Assembly (NCBI RefSeq): GCF_024355225.1
Contig: NZ_VCNH01000008.1
Span: forward strand, 3,410,001 to 3,474,000
Source of the DNA: Roseovarius sp. M141
GTDB taxonomy: Bacteria > Pseudomonadota > Alphaproteobacteria > Rhodobacterales > Rhodobacteraceae
Direction: 5' to 3'
Length of the DNA stretch: 64,000 nucleotides
The notes beneath the pieces were generated by a model. The model was not told the origin of the DNA. It worked only from the letters and a program-made list of their open reading frames with translations, and did no database searches. A program made the translations under genes and the position numbers. Shown piece after piece: positions 1 through 8,593 of this stretch (position 1 is its first letter; each line of letters begins with the position of its first letter).

Positions 1-49
1 TGGCGGCGCAGGCAAAGACCGCAAGCGCGAAAGTTATCAAATATTTCAC
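1..49 (-). CDS. 5' end of a probable exported protein (cut by window edge)
   Basis: Only the first 16 codons lie in the window. A GTG start overlaps the TGA stop of the upstream small gene (GTGA arrangement). The translation is one Lys followed by a hydrophobic run ending in Ala-Cys-Ala-Ala, as in a Sec signal peptide or possibly a lipoprotein signal. The function cannot be told. The overlap suggests translational coupling with the preceding gene. Confidence 0.45.
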   Translation of the reverse strand, partial: MKYLITFALAVFACAA

Positions 50-204
50 GCGTCATCGCCTTTTTTTACCGTCGGTTGCGCATCTTTGCGCACCCGCGCC
101 TGAGCCTTGCGCCGGGCCAGATTGGCCTTTAACGCCTGCTTCAACCGATCCTCGCGCGGATTGCCCTTGGGTTTGGGCTGTTTCGGGGTGTCATCGCTGC
201 TCAT
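46..204 (-). CDS. small basic hypothetical protein, 52 aa
   Basis: A complete short reading frame from ATG to TGA. The product is highly charged and rich in Lys, Arg, Gln and Ala, with no membrane segment. The middle (about residues 17-42) could form an amphipathic basic helix, and a Pro-Lys-rich stretch lies near the N-terminus. I do not recognise a domain. Its stop overlaps the GTG of the next gene, which together with normal amino-acid composition supports it being real. Small Lys/Arg-rich proteins of this kind are common in Rhodobacterales. The role is unknown; nucleic-acid or ribosome binding would be a guess from charge alone. Confidence 0.6.
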   Translation of the reverse strand: MSSDDTPKQPKPKGNPREDRLKQALKANLARRKAQARVRKDAQPTVKKGDDA

Positions 205-286
205 TGCGCTTCTCTACATGAGGCGCGCCGACGGGTCCAGATAAGGGTTGCACGAGACGTCAGAAGCGTCTAATCAGCGCCCGATT

Positions 287-361
287 GCTGTGGTAGCTCA
301 GTGGCAGAGCACACCCTTGGTAAGGGTGAGGTCGAGAGTTCAATCCTCTCTCACAGCACCA
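287..361 (+). tRNA. tRNA-Thr (anticodon GGT)
   Basis: The cloverleaf can be read directly. The acceptor stem GCTGTGG pairs with TCACAGC (last pair G-U), and the D arm is TAGCTCAGTGGCAGAGCA. The anticodon stem CACCC/GGGTG encloses the loop TTGGTAA with anticodon GGT. The T arm carries the TTCAATC loop. Discriminator A is followed by an encoded CCA. It reads ACC threonine codons. Confidence 0.96.
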
Positions 362-500
362 GAAAACACCCACAATACAATCGCTTACGCGCAAGCCTTT
401 CGGGGCGACACGTGCGCTGTACGTGAACAAACGGTGCAGATCCCGCGGCAATCCGTAGAAAATCTTTCCTTACGTCCCGGCATTGCTCGCAATCAGGCAA

Positions 501-537
501 AGAAAAACCCCGGTGCGCTGGCGGGCGCGTCCGGGGT
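501..537 (-). terminator. rho-independent terminator after davB
   Basis: On the minus strand a stem of ACCCCGG/CCGGGGT with a nested GCGC/GCGC pairing is followed by TTTTTC. It lies 64 bases past the davB stop, so it most likely ends the lysR-davA-davB transcription unit. The 362-500 stretch between the tRNA and this hairpin holds no convincing gene. Confidence 0.8.
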
Positions 538-600
538 GTATTCAGTGGAAAAAGCGTCTCTGCTTTCGTAACACCCTATCCTGCCCTTTGGAGAAACCGA

Positions 601-2247
601 CTAGTCCGGCAGTTTGACTGGCCCCCATTCGGCATAGGCGTCACAGGGCGATGGGTTTTCGGCATGAAATCCGCCACCCAGATGGCGGATGATCCCGGCC
701 ACTGCGTTGAGGGAGGTTTGGACCGCCCCTTCGACCCAGGCAGGTGTCCAGCTGACACCATCGCCCGCCATGAAGATCCCGCGCTCCTGCGGTGGCAGGT
801 CGTCTTGCATGAAGTGGCCGAACATCCGGTGGTTATAGCGGTAATGCCCCGGCAGCGCACCTTTGAACGCGCCCAGGAAATTGGGGTCATTTTCCCAGCT
901 GACCGTGATCGGGTCGCCCAGGATATGCGACCGGATGTCAACGTCAGGGTAGATATTCGCCAGCGAGGACAGCGCCAGCTCCACGCGCTTTTCCACCGAC
1001 AGGGGCAGCACCTTGAGCGCATCGGTCATCCACGAATAGCTGAGGCAGATCACCGAGGGTTTGTCCGGCCCGTTGTCGAAAAGATAGGTGCCGCGCGTCA
1101 TGCGGTCGGTCAGCGTCATCGACATGACATCGCGGCCGGTTTTCGGGTCCTTGTCCTTCCAGAACGGGCGGTCGACCATCACGAATGTCTTGGCCGATTG
1201 CATGTAGCGGGTCCGGTCCAGCGCCATCCACAGATCGTGGGCAAATAGGGTTTCTTCGGTGTCGATCACAGTGGACAGCAGGTGGCTTTGGCAGGTGGCA
1301 AGCACGGCGTCGAATGTCTCGACCCGCTTCCATTGATCGGTGATTTCAAATTTGTCGCCCTGCCGCCGGATCCGGGTGGCTCCGGCGCGGGTGGCCCCGC
1401 CGTTCAGCTTGGACAGTGTGGTGCCCGCGGGCCAGTGGGTGATATTCTCGGCGGCATGGTCCCACAACTTGTGCGGGACCTGCGCTACCCCGCCGACCAT
1501 ATAGCGCTGATGGTCGTCACATTCGGTCACATTCACCCGCAGGATTTCCAGCATGGAGTTGGGGAAATCGGAATCCCAGCCGCCGGTGCCGAACCCGACC
1601 TGACCAAAGACTTCGCGGTGATGAAAGGACAGCGCCTGAAAGGCGTCCGATGAGGCGACGAAATCATAGAAGGTCCGCTCGTCCCATTGCTCGACGATGG
1701 GGTTCCAGATTTCCTTGATCCGGGCGTTGTCCCGGTCGCGGATCGCCTGTTTCAGCGCAGTGAAATTCGCGCCGTCCTCCAGCGCCTTGTCATAAGCCTG
1801 GGCGACTTCGTGGAACAGCGGCGGCAGGTCGGCCAGCGTTTCGGCGTAGTGGGTCTTGCCCAGCAGGTCGATTACGGTCGATCCTGCCGCCGGGGTCAGC
1901 GGATTGGGGAAAGGTTTGCTTTGGATGCCCAGCTTGTCGACATAGGTGTAAAACCCGGTGGAGGAGACGGGAAACCGCATACCGCCCAACTCCGCGATGA
2001 CGCCATCGGCCCCCTCAAAGGGTTGCGAGCGCAGGCGTCCGCCGAACTGACCGGCCTCGAACACGACCGGCCGGGCGCCAAGCTTCATAAGTTCATAGCC
2101 CGCGATGATCCCCGCCGCGCCCGAGCCGATGATCGCCACCTTGGCGCCATGGGCTGTGTCCGGCAAATGGCCCAGCCCCTTGGGGTGGGTGATCCAATCA
2201 TCGTAGGCAAAGGGAAAATCTGGCCCGAAGACAGAGACTTTATTCAT
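601..2247 (-). CDS. davB: L-lysine 2-monooxygenase (DavB-type flavin amine oxidase)
   Basis: A FAD-dependent amine oxidase family protein of 548 aa. The close pattern match (remembered, not searched) is Pseudomonas lysine 2-monooxygenase, which oxidatively decarboxylates L-lysine to 5-aminovaleramide. The N-terminal Rossmann motif GSGAAG lies near residue 41, followed by the flavin-family GGRLRSQPF segment and the C-terminal FAD/substrate block with MAGDGVSWTPAWVEGA. The length fits DavB (about 560 aa). I chose the ATG at 2247 because AAAGG lies 8 bases upstream and the start overlaps the davA stop (ATGAATAA); an ATG 30 bases further upstream is in frame but lies inside davA. Tryptophan 2-monooxygenase is the nearest alternative family. 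The adjacent nitrilase-type amidase fits the DavB-DavA sequence of reactions. Confidence 0.86.
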   Translation of the reverse strand: MNKVSVFGPDFPFAYDDWITHPKGLGHLPDTAHGAKVAIIGSGAAGIIAGYELMKLGARPVVFEAGQFGGRLRSQPFEGADGVIAELGGMRFPVSSTGFYTYVDKLGIQSKPFPNPLTPAAGSTVIDLLGKTHYAETLADLPPLFHEVAQAYDKALEDGANFTALKQAIRDRDNARIKEIWNPIVEQWDERTFYDFVASSDAFQALSFHHREVFGQVGFGTGGWDSDFPNSMLEILRVNVTECDDHQRYMVGGVAQVPHKLWDHAAENITHWPAGTTLSKLNGGATRAGATRIRRQGDKFEITDQWKRVETFDAVLATCQSHLLSTVIDTEETLFAHDLWMALDRTRYMQSAKTFVMVDRPFWKDKDPKTGRDVMSMTLTDRMTRGTYLFDNGPDKPSVICLSYSWMTDALKVLPLSVEKRVELALSSLANIYPDVDIRSHILGDPITVSWENDPNFLGAFKGALPGHYRYNHRMFGHFMQDDLPPQERGIFMAGDGVSWTPAWVEGAVQTSLNAVAGIIRHLGGGFHAENPSPCDAYAEWGPVKLPD

Positions 2248-3073
2248 GTGATGAACCTTTGGCATTGGGGCGTCCATACAGATCTGGACGGCGGTCAGTG
2301 AGGTGGTTTTGAAGCTGGCGACGGGTCGCGAGATCGGCGTGGCTTAGGTCTGCGAACAGCAGATCAGGGGCATCCTGGGGCGCGCGGGCAAGGTCGCCGC
2401 CGTCCGGGCCGCAGATACAGGACAGGCCGCCATAGGTAAAATCCGCTTCGCTGCCGACGTAGTTGGCATAGGCTAGGTAGATCGCGTTCTCTTCGGCGCG
2501 GGCCGGGACCAGCCGGGTGGCGACGCTGTCAAACGGTATCATGTTTGCGGTTGGCACAAGGATCAGATCGGCCCCTTGCAGGGCGAGGCCGCGGGCAACT
2601 TCGGGAAATTCGATATCATAGCAGATCGCAAGGCCGACGGACCAGCCGTTCAGCTCGAACACGCCGGACAGCGCCCCGCCTGCGGCGAACTGGATTCGAT
2701 CAACACCCCCATACAGATGGGTCTTGTGATAGCGATGCCGCTCAACCCCTGCCGAGTCCAGCACGATAACGCCATTGTAGGGTTCGCCTGCCCCCGGCAA
2801 GGCAAGGCCAACGACCAGCGCGATGTCATGTTTTATGGCGATGGATTTAAGCGCGTCAGTCAGGGTGTCGGCCAAAGCCGCCAGTGTTTTGCACTGGTCA
2901 GGACCGACGTTGTACCCCCCCAGTGTCATCTCGGGCGTCAGGATCAGATCTGCACCCTCGGCCCGCGCATGCTGCGCCGCTTGGTCCAGCGCGGCCAAGG
3001 CCTGCTGTGGGTCATGTAGGGGCATGGTTTGCCAAAGCGCGATCTTCAACGGTGCGTCCTTTTCGACTACCAT
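2240..3073 (-). CDS. davA: 5-aminovaleramidase (nitrilase superfamily, DavA)
   Basis: A carbon-nitrogen hydrolase of 277 aa. The catalytic triad can be read as Glu48 (TPEMTLGGYN), Lys117 (YHKTHLYG) and Cys151 (AICYDIEFPE). The expected reaction is 5-aminovaleramide + water to 5-aminovalerate + ammonia, the step after DavB. The gene overlaps davB by 8 bases, so the two are translationally coupled. The start is uncertain: the ATG at 3073 has only a weak ribosome site, whereas an in-frame TTG at codon 9 sits 7 bases after AAAAGGA and would begin the protein exactly where the family usually starts (Lys-Ile-Ala-Leu). Another amidase of the nitrilase family, such as a polyamine amidase, cannot be excluded from sequence alone. 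Confidence 0.84.
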   Translation of the reverse strand: MVVEKDAPLKIALWQTMPLHDPQQALAALDQAAQHARAEGADLILTPEMTLGGYNVGPDQCKTLAALADTLTDALKSIAIKHDIALVVGLALPGAGEPYNGVIVLDSAGVERHRYHKTHLYGGVDRIQFAAGGALSGVFELNGWSVGLAICYDIEFPEVARGLALQGADLILVPTANMIPFDSVATRLVPARAEENAIYLAYANYVGSEADFTYGGLSCICGPDGGDLARAPQDAPDLLFADLSHADLATRRQLQNHLTDRRPDLYGRPNAKGSSHE

Positions 3074-3187
3074 GCGCCGGATTTACCTGCGTTTGCAATG
3101 ACAGCCAAGGCCGCTCCGGAAAATGCCGCTATTCTTATCATCTCGAAGGCCCCGTCAGAAGAGGCGCCCGCTCGTCGCAAGAAATAT

Positions 3188-4102
3188 CTAATTCCCGTTC
3201 ACAAGACACGTCGCAAAGCGGTCTTCGACAAGCTCCAGAAACCGGCTGGCAACGCGAGAGGGCTGGCGCAAGGCGGGCAGCAGCAAATCATAGCGAAACG
3301 GCTGCTCCGGCAACAGCGGGCGTGCAGCGACGCGTCCTGCACGCGCGAAATACGTCGCCGTAACCGGCTCGATGATCGAGACGCCCGCGCCCGCCGCGAC
3401 CAACTCGCAGATTGAGGCCGACAGCTGGGCTTCGGCGACGATCCGAGGGCGGGCACCGCCTGCGGACAGGAACAGGTCGGTTTCGGATCGCGTGCCGATC
3501 TCGGCCCCGAGCGCGATGAACGGTTGCTGATCAAAATCAGCGGGTTCCAGAACGTCCTTCTGCTCCAGATCATGGCCAATCGGCAGGACCGCCAGCATAG
3601 GGGCGGTAAAGATCGGTCTGCGGATGACAGCGGGATGGTCGCTGTCCAGCGCGGCAAAGCCGAGGTCGAACTGCTGCGAACTGAGGTGCTGCAAGACGGC
3701 CTGCGAACTGCGTGTGCGCAGCGACACGGTGATGCCGGGTTCCTGAGCGATGAACTGCGCAATGACGTCCGGTAGCAGTTTCAACGCCAGCGCAGGCATT
3801 CCGGCGACCGACAGGCTGCCTTTGCGGAAATCGCGGATATCCTCAATGACGCGGGAAATTTCGGACATGCCGACGAAGGACCGTTCGACCTCTTCATATA
3901 GGGCCAGCGCCTCGGGGGTCGGCACGACCTGCCGGCCGCGCCGCTCGAACAGGTCGAACCCGGCAGCGTGCTGTAGATCGGCGATCAGCTTGCTGATCGA
4001 AGGCTGGGTCGTGCCCAGCACACCGGCTGCCGCCGTGATCTTGCCGGTTTCGATCACGGCGCGGAAGGCCTCGATCTGGCGATGGGTGAGACGCGCGAGC
4101 AT
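3188..4102 (-). CDS. LysR-type regulator, OccR/NocR-like
   Basis: A 304-aa LysR regulator. The N-terminal winged helix-turn-helix (about residues 1-62) has the typical TQPSISKLIADLQ recognition region, followed by the periplasmic-binding-like effector domain (about 90-290). The opening resembles OccR/NocR, the activators of octopine and nopaline catabolism. It is divergent from the opine-type dehydrogenase/transporter operon and lies 114 bases upstream of davA in the same direction, so it could control both arms. The start at 4102 aligns with the family N-terminus; an upstream in-frame ATG at 4144 would add 14 hydrophobic residues. The effector is unknown, but an imported opine or basic amino acid is the natural guess. 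Confidence 0.85.
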   Translation of the reverse strand: MLARLTHRQIEAFRAVIETGKITAAAGVLGTTQPSISKLIADLQHAAGFDLFERRGRQVVPTPEALALYEEVERSFVGMSEISRVIEDIRDFRKGSLSVAGMPALALKLLPDVIAQFIAQEPGITVSLRTRSSQAVLQHLSSQQFDLGFAALDSDHPAVIRRPIFTAPMLAVLPIGHDLEQKDVLEPADFDQQPFIALGAEIGTRSETDLFLSAGGARPRIVAEAQLSASICELVAAGAGVSIIEPVTATYFARAGRVAARPLLPEQPFRYDLLLPALRQPSRVASRFLELVEDRFATCLVNGN

Positions 4103-4193
4103 GGTCAATACATATCCAAAAGGAATGATTTTAATAAATATCACGATTATTCATATAAAAGAAAAGCTGCGACTTTGCCCAAGGAGGAATCGC
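4103..4193 (+). promoter_or_regulatory. divergent control region between LysR gene and dehydrogenase operon
   Basis: This 91-base stretch is strikingly AT-rich against a GC-rich background, as expected for a LysR-controlled divergent promoter. Several TA-rich blocks (around 4125-4160) could carry T-N11-A half-sites, but I cannot fix one. It ends with a near-perfect ribosome site AAGGAGGA at 4181-4188. Confidence 0.6.
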
Positions 4194-5318
4194 ATGGATC
4201 GCACGGACCCTGAAATCACCATTGTCGGCGGCGGCGTCGTCGGCCTGTCCGTGGCGCTGGGGCTGCTGTTGGCGGGCCGCAGGGTGCATGTGCTGGATGG
4301 CGCAGACAGTGACGCACGTGCGTCGCAGGGCAATTTCGGTCTTGTCTGGGGACAGGGCAAGGGGTGGAATTTCGCGCCCTACGCCAGTTGGACCAATGAC
4401 GCGCTGGCCGCGTGGCCCGATTTTGCGCGCAAGCTGGCCGATCTGTCCGGCATGGATGTGGCGCTGGATCAGTCCGGCGGTTTCGAATTCTTCACCGACG
4501 CTGCCGAGATGGATGAATTCGCAGGAATGCTGACGCAACAGCAGCGGCATCTGGGCAATCGGTTCAGCCATGAGATGCTGAGCGGCGATGATCTGCGGGG
4601 GCAGATGCCGGGTATCGGACCAGAGGTCGTCGGAGCCAGTTTCTCGCGGCTTGACGGTCATGTGAATCCGCTGCGCGTCCTGCGCGCGTTGCGGGGCGCC
4701 GTAACGGCCGCCGGCGGGCGCGTGACGATGAGTGCGCCGGTCGCAAGGATCACACCGGTGGCGGGTGGTGGATTCGACCTGTTGATGGCGGGCGGTCAAA
4801 AACACAGTGCGGACAAGGTCATCCTTTGCGCCGGACTGGGCGCGGCAAAACTGGCCGCCGAGCTTGGCTTTGCCACGCAGATACGGCCCCAGCGCGGCGA
4901 GCTGCTGATCACCGAGAAGCTGGGCGACCGGCTGCCGTTCCTGTCCAGCACGATCCGGCAGGTGGACGAAGGCGGCGTGCAGATCGGCGGAACCAAGGCC
5001 GATGCAGGTCTGGACGACAGCGAAACGCTGGACGTGATGGCCGGGCTTGCACGCCACGCGATCACCGTCTTTCCGGCTTTGGCGGACGTGCGCGTCGTGC
5101 GAGCCTGGGGCGCGCTGCGCGTCATGTCGCCTGACGGATATCCGGTCTACGCGTGCTCGGCGCGCCACCCCGGCGCCTACCTCGTCACCTGCCACAGCGG
5201 TGTCACGCTTGCCCCGCTGCATGCCTCCGTCCTCGCGGATTGGATAGAAGACACATCCGCAGCACCTGATCTGGAGGGCTTCGATGAAAATCGCTTCTCG
5301 CTTTCTGACGCCGCCTGA
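4194..5318 (+). CDS. FAD-dependent oxidoreductase (DAO family), subunit B of opine/amino-acid dehydrogenase
   Basis: A 374-aa DAO-fold flavoprotein with GGGVVG at residues 12-17. It is the catalytic-type (beta/OoxB/HcnC/LhpB-like) subunit of heterotrimeric amine dehydrogenases, which oxidise a secondary or primary amine and pass electrons through the [2Fe-2S] subunit. The ATG at 4194 was chosen because AAGGAGGA sits 5 bases upstream; the frame is open much further upstream but overlaps the lysR gene. The next gene starts 35 bases before this stop. Known members act on octopine, nopaline, hydroxyproline, glycine or D-amino acids. The transporter type and the davBA neighbour point to a basic amino-acid derivative. 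The exact substrate is inferred, not shown. Confidence 0.83.
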   Translation: MDRTDPEITIVGGGVVGLSVALGLLLAGRRVHVLDGADSDARASQGNFGLVWGQGKGWNFAPYASWTNDALAAWPDFARKLADLSGMDVALDQSGGFEFFTDAAEMDEFAGMLTQQQRHLGNRFSHEMLSGDDLRGQMPGIGPEVVGASFSRLDGHVNPLRVLRALRGAVTAAGGRVTMSAPVARITPVAGGGFDLLMAGGQKHSADKVILCAGLGAAKLAAELGFATQIRPQRGELLITEKLGDRLPFLSSTIRQVDEGGVQIGGTKADAGLDDSETLDVMAGLARHAITVFPALADVRVVRAWGALRVMSPDGYPVYACSARHPGAYLVTCHSGVTLAPLHASVLADWIEDTSAAPDLEGFDENRFSLSDAA

Positions 5319-5601
5319 GACGGGCGAGGTCGTGCAGTTTCACTATGAAGGCGAGGCGATCACGGCGCCTGCGGGACTATCGCTTGCGGCGGCTCTTTTG
5401 GCCCATTCCGGCGCATTCACGAGGCAAACGGTCAACGGGGCGCCGCGCACGGCGTTTTGCATGATGGGCGTCTGTTTCGATTGCCTGGTCGAGGTTGATG
5501 GCATGCCCAATACACAGGCCTGCATGATTCGGGTGCGCAGCGGCATGGTGGTCAAACGCCAGATGGGGCTGCGTGGACTGAGCGGGGGCAATGATGTCTG
5601 A
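5284..5601 (+). CDS. [2Fe-2S]-binding small subunit of the dehydrogenase
   Basis: A 105-aa ferredoxin-like protein of the HcnA/LhpE type. Four cysteines form the plant-type cluster site: Cys59, Cys64, Cys67 (CMMGVCFDC) and Cys80. It should carry electrons between the two flavin subunits encoded on either side. It overlaps the previous gene by 35 bases and the next by 11, so the three subunits are likely made at a fixed ratio. Confidence 0.86.
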   Translation: MKIASRFLTPPETGEVVQFHYEGEAITAPAGLSLAAALLAHSGAFTRQTVNGAPRTAFCMMGVCFDCLVEVDGMPNTQACMIRVRSGMVVKRQMGLRGLSGGNDV

Positions 5602-6985
5602 GTTTGATCTGATCATCATCGGTGCCGGTCCTGCCGGTATGTCGGCGGCTGCGACGGCGGCCAATGGCGGCCTGCATGTCTTGCTGTTGGACGAACAGCA
5701 GCAGCCCGGCGGGCAGATCTATCGCAATGTCGGCCAGAACCGGGCCTCGCGCGGGTGGCTGGGCGCGGAGTATGCGTCCGGCGCGCGACTGGTCGATGCG
5801 CTGGACCATCCCGGCGTGACGGTGCAGTCCGGCGCGACGGTCTGGCGTCTGGGCTCTGGGCCACGCGTGGTCTGGTCGCAGAATGGAGTCAGCCATATCA
5901 CGTCAGCGCCGCATGTCCTGCTGGCGGGCGGCGCACAGGAGCGGCCCGTGCCGTTTCCCGGCTGGACGCTGCCCGGTGTGATGACGGCAGGCGCCGCGCA
6001 GATCTTGATGAAGACCGCAGGGATGCTGCCGCAGGGCGCGGTGCTGGCCGGATCGGGGCCACTGCTCTATCTGGTCGCGGCGCAGATGATAGACGCCGGA
6101 TGCCCGCCCAAGGCGCTGGTCGAGACCCAGACACCGCGCATGATGCTCGCCGCCCTGCCCTATCTGCCGAAAGCCGCGTTTGCGGCAAGGGTGCTGTTGA
6201 AGGGGCTTGGCCTGATCCGAAAAATCCGCAAGGCCGGTGTGCGGCGTTACACAGCCGCCTCAGGTTTCGAAGCCACCAGCGACGCAAGCGGCGTGATCCA
6301 TTTCTCTTTCCGCTCCAAGGGCCAGCAGCAAGATCTGACCTGCGCCCTGCTGTTGACCCATCAGGGGGTGATCCCGTCAACGCATATCAGCCGTGCCGCG
6401 GGCATCACGCATGAATGGAACGCGGCGCAGGTTGCGTTTCAGCCGGTCCGCGATGTCTGGGGTGCCACCGATCAGCCCGGCCTGCACGTTGCCGGTGACG
6501 GGGCGGGCATCGGCGGCGCCGAGGCGGCCACCGCGTCCGGGGACCTCGCGGCGCTCGATATTCTGCACGCCAGCGGGCGGATCAGCGCCGATACCCGAAA
6601 CCAGCGCGCGGCAACTGCCCGCGCAATGCTGTTTCGCAGCCGCGCCATCCGCCCCTTTCTGGATGCCGCCTACCGGCCCCCGGCCGAGACCCTGTCACCG
6701 CCGGACGATACCATCATCTGCCGCTGCGAAGAGGTAACCGCCGGCGCAATCCGCCAAGGCATGCGCGAGGGCCCGCAAGGGCACCGTCAGATCAAAACAT
6801 CGTTGCGCGTTGGCATGGGGCCGTGCCAAGGTCGCATGTGTGACGCCACCGTGCGTGGAATCTTGAGCGCTGGCAAAGCATCTCGCATGGGACTGATCGC
6901 CCCGCCAAGGGCACGCTCGCCCATCAAGCCGACTAAGCTGGGCGAGATGGCAACACTGACCAACGATCAGGAGGAAACAGCATGA
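5591..6985 (+). CDS. NAD(P)/FAD-dependent oxidoreductase, subunit A (OoxA/HcnB-like)
   Basis: A 464-aa pyridine-nucleotide-disulfide-type flavoprotein. The N-terminal FAD motif GAGPAG is near residue 11 and a second nucleotide fold covers about 150-290. The C-terminal BFD-like [2Fe-2S] domain has Cys377, Cys379, Cys412 and Cys417 (CRC ... CQGRMC). This layout is that of octopine/nopaline oxidase subunit A, HcnB and hydroxyproline dehydrogenase LhpF. The start codon pair ATGATG leaves the first residue uncertain. The stop overlaps the transporter ATPase start (ATGA), tying the enzyme to import. HCN synthase has the same architecture but is not usually fused to an Occ-type transporter operon. 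Confidence 0.85.
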   Translation: MMSEFDLIIIGAGPAGMSAAATAANGGLHVLLLDEQQQPGGQIYRNVGQNRASRGWLGAEYASGARLVDALDHPGVTVQSGATVWRLGSGPRVVWSQNGVSHITSAPHVLLAGGAQERPVPFPGWTLPGVMTAGAAQILMKTAGMLPQGAVLAGSGPLLYLVAAQMIDAGCPPKALVETQTPRMMLAALPYLPKAAFAARVLLKGLGLIRKIRKAGVRRYTAASGFEATSDASGVIHFSFRSKGQQQDLTCALLLTHQGVIPSTHISRAAGITHEWNAAQVAFQPVRDVWGATDQPGLHVAGDGAGIGGAEAATASGDLAALDILHASGRISADTRNQRAATARAMLFRSRAIRPFLDAAYRPPAETLSPPDDTIICRCEEVTAGAIRQGMREGPQGHRQIKTSLRVGMGPCQGRMCDATVRGILSAGKASRMGLIAPPRARSPIKPTKLGEMATLTNDQEETA

Positions 6986-7752
6986 GCGACCCCGCAGCAC
7001 TGAAGATCGAGGACCTGCACAAGAGTTTCGGTAGCCATGAAGTCATCAAGGGCGTTTCCATGGAAGCGCAGAAAGGCGAAGTCATCGCCATCCTCGGCGC
7101 CTCGGGTTCTGGCAAAAGCACCTTCCTGCGCTGCATCAACCTGCTGGAAACGCCGAATTCCGGTGACATCTGGCTGGCCGGGGAAAAGATGCGCATGACG
7201 CAGAACCGCCATGGCGATACCGTCCCCGAGGACATCCGGCAGGTCGAGCGGATGCGTGCGCGCCTTGCCATGGTGTTCCAGGGCTTTAACCTTTGGTCCC
7301 ACATGACGGTGATGGAAAATGTGTTGGAAGGGCCGCTATACGTGCAAAAAACGCCCAAGGCCGAAGCGCGCGAAAAGGCCAAGGCCCTCTTGGCCAAGGT
7401 CGGGCTGTCGGACCGCGCCGATTACTATCCCGCGCATCTGTCCGGCGGTCAGCAACAGCGCGTCGCCATTGCGCGGGCATTGGCGATGGACCCCGATGTG
7501 ATGCTCTTTGACGAGCCGACCTCGGCGCTCGATCCCGAACTGGTGGGCGAGGTGCTGGGCGTGATGCGCGATCTGGCCGACGAGGGGCGCACGATGCTGG
7601 TCGTCACGCATGAGATGGGCTTTGCCCGTGACGTATCGACCAAGACCGTTTTCCTGCACAAGGGCGAGGTCTGCGAAGAAGGCCCGCCGTCGCAGCTGTT
7701 TTCCAACCCGCAAACCACGGAATTTCAGACGTTTCTATCGCGCATGAATTAA
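6982..7752 (+). CDS. polar amino-acid/opine ABC transporter ATPase (OccP/HisP-like)
   Basis: A 256-aa ABC ATPase. Walker A GASGSGKST is at 39-47, the signature LSGGQQQR near 153, Walker B VMLFDEPTSALD near 173, and the switch His lies in VVTHEM. A short insertion after the Q-loop side (QNRHGDTVPED) matches the HisP/OccP/ArtP subgroup for basic amino acids and opines. It overlaps the preceding oxidase gene by 4 bases and is followed by its binding protein and two permeases, making a complete importer. Confidence 0.9.
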   Translation: MSDPAALKIEDLHKSFGSHEVIKGVSMEAQKGEVIAILGASGSGKSTFLRCINLLETPNSGDIWLAGEKMRMTQNRHGDTVPEDIRQVERMRARLAMVFQGFNLWSHMTVMENVLEGPLYVQKTPKAEAREKAKALLAKVGLSDRADYYPAHLSGGQQQRVAIARALAMDPDVMLFDEPTSALDPELVGEVLGVMRDLADEGRTMLVVTHEMGFARDVSTKTVFLHKGEVCEEGPPSQLFSNPQTTEFQTFLSRMN

Positions 7753-7780
7753 CGAACCACCAACAGGAGAGAACCAAAAA

Positions 7781-8572
7781 ATGATCCGTAGAACTGTTTT
7801 GACCACTGTCGCTGCCGCCGCACTGGCCGCGATTGCCCTCCCCGCTGCCGCGCAGGACACGCTGCGCATCGCCGTCGAGGGCGCCTACCCTCCGTTTTCA
7901 GCCACGTCATCGGACGGCACGCTTGTCGGGTTCGACATTGACATCGCCAAGGCGCTTTGCGCTGAAATGCAGCGCGAATGCGAGCTGGTCCAGCAGGAGT
8001 GGGACGGCATGATCCCCGCGCTCAAGGCGCAAAAGTTCGACGCCATCGTCGCCTCCATGTCGATCACCGAAGAGCGCAAGCGCCAGATCGATTTCTCGGA
8101 CAAGTATTATCAGACACCGGCCCGTGTGGTGGCCCGCAAGGACGCCGATTTTGAGGGCACGCCCGAAGGTCTGGCGGGCAAACGCATCGGCGTTCAGCGC
8201 GGCGCGACGCACCAGTGCTATGCGGAAAAGACGTTCCCCGATGCGGAAATCATTCTTTATGGCTCGCAGGACGAAGTGTTCCGTGACCTCGCGCTGGGCC
8301 GTGTGGATGCGCAACTGTCCGACAGCCTGATCGCCAAGGAGGGTTTTCTCGATACCGATGCAGGCGTTGACTACGCCTTCCTCGGCGAAGATCATCTGGA
8401 CATCGAATGCTATGGCGAAGGCGTCGGCATCGCGGTGCGCCAGGGCGACGAGGCGCTGCGCGACGAACTGAGCGCGGCAATCCTCGCCATCCGCGAAAGC
8501 GGCGTCTACGGCGAAATCAACGACAAATATTTCGAGTTTGACATCTATGGCGGGCGTCCTGCGTCCGAATGA
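7781..8572 (+). CDS. periplasmic substrate-binding protein (OccT/ArgT-like)
   Basis: A 263-aa solute-binding protein. The signal peptide covers residues 1-24 with an Ala-Ala-Ala-Gln cleavage region, and the mature protein starts with DTLRIAVEGAYPPFS, the hallmark opening of the family 3 (polar amino acid) binding proteins. Two cysteines in the central part (QRECELVQQ and THQCYAEKT) could form a disulfide in the periplasm. The ribosome site AGGAGAG is 13 bases upstream. Ligand: most likely a basic amino acid or its opine, inferred from OccT/ArgT similarity and the neighbours. Confidence 0.9.
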   Translation: MIRRTVLTTVAAAALAAIALPAAAQDTLRIAVEGAYPPFSATSSDGTLVGFDIDIAKALCAEMQRECELVQQEWDGMIPALKAQKFDAIVASMSITEERKRQIDFSDKYYQTPARVVARKDADFEGTPEGLAGKRIGVQRGATHQCYAEKTFPDAEIILYGSQDEVFRDLALGRVDAQLSDSLIAKEGFLDTDAGVDYAFLGEDHLDIECYGEGVGIAVRQGDEALRDELSAAILAIRESGVYGEINDKYFEFDIYGGRPASE

Positions 8573-8593
8573 TCTGACTGGCATCGAACAACC

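Noticed and set aside
601..3073. Tryptophan monooxygenase plus indoleacetamide hydrolase (auxin pathway)
   Set aside because: The flavoprotein family also contains IaaM, but the sequence pattern follows lysine monooxygenase closely, and the partner is a nitrilase-fold amidase like DavA rather than the amidase-signature IaaH.
3750..4193. Long N-terminal extension of the DAO-family oxidoreductase
   Set aside because: The open frame extends through the lysR gene, but a near-perfect ribosome site and the FAD motif place the start at 4194.
4194..6985. Hydrogen cyanide synthase HcnABC
   Set aside because: Subunit architecture is the same, but gene order differs (DAO subunit first) and the genes are coupled to an opine/basic amino-acid importer and an OccR-like regulator.
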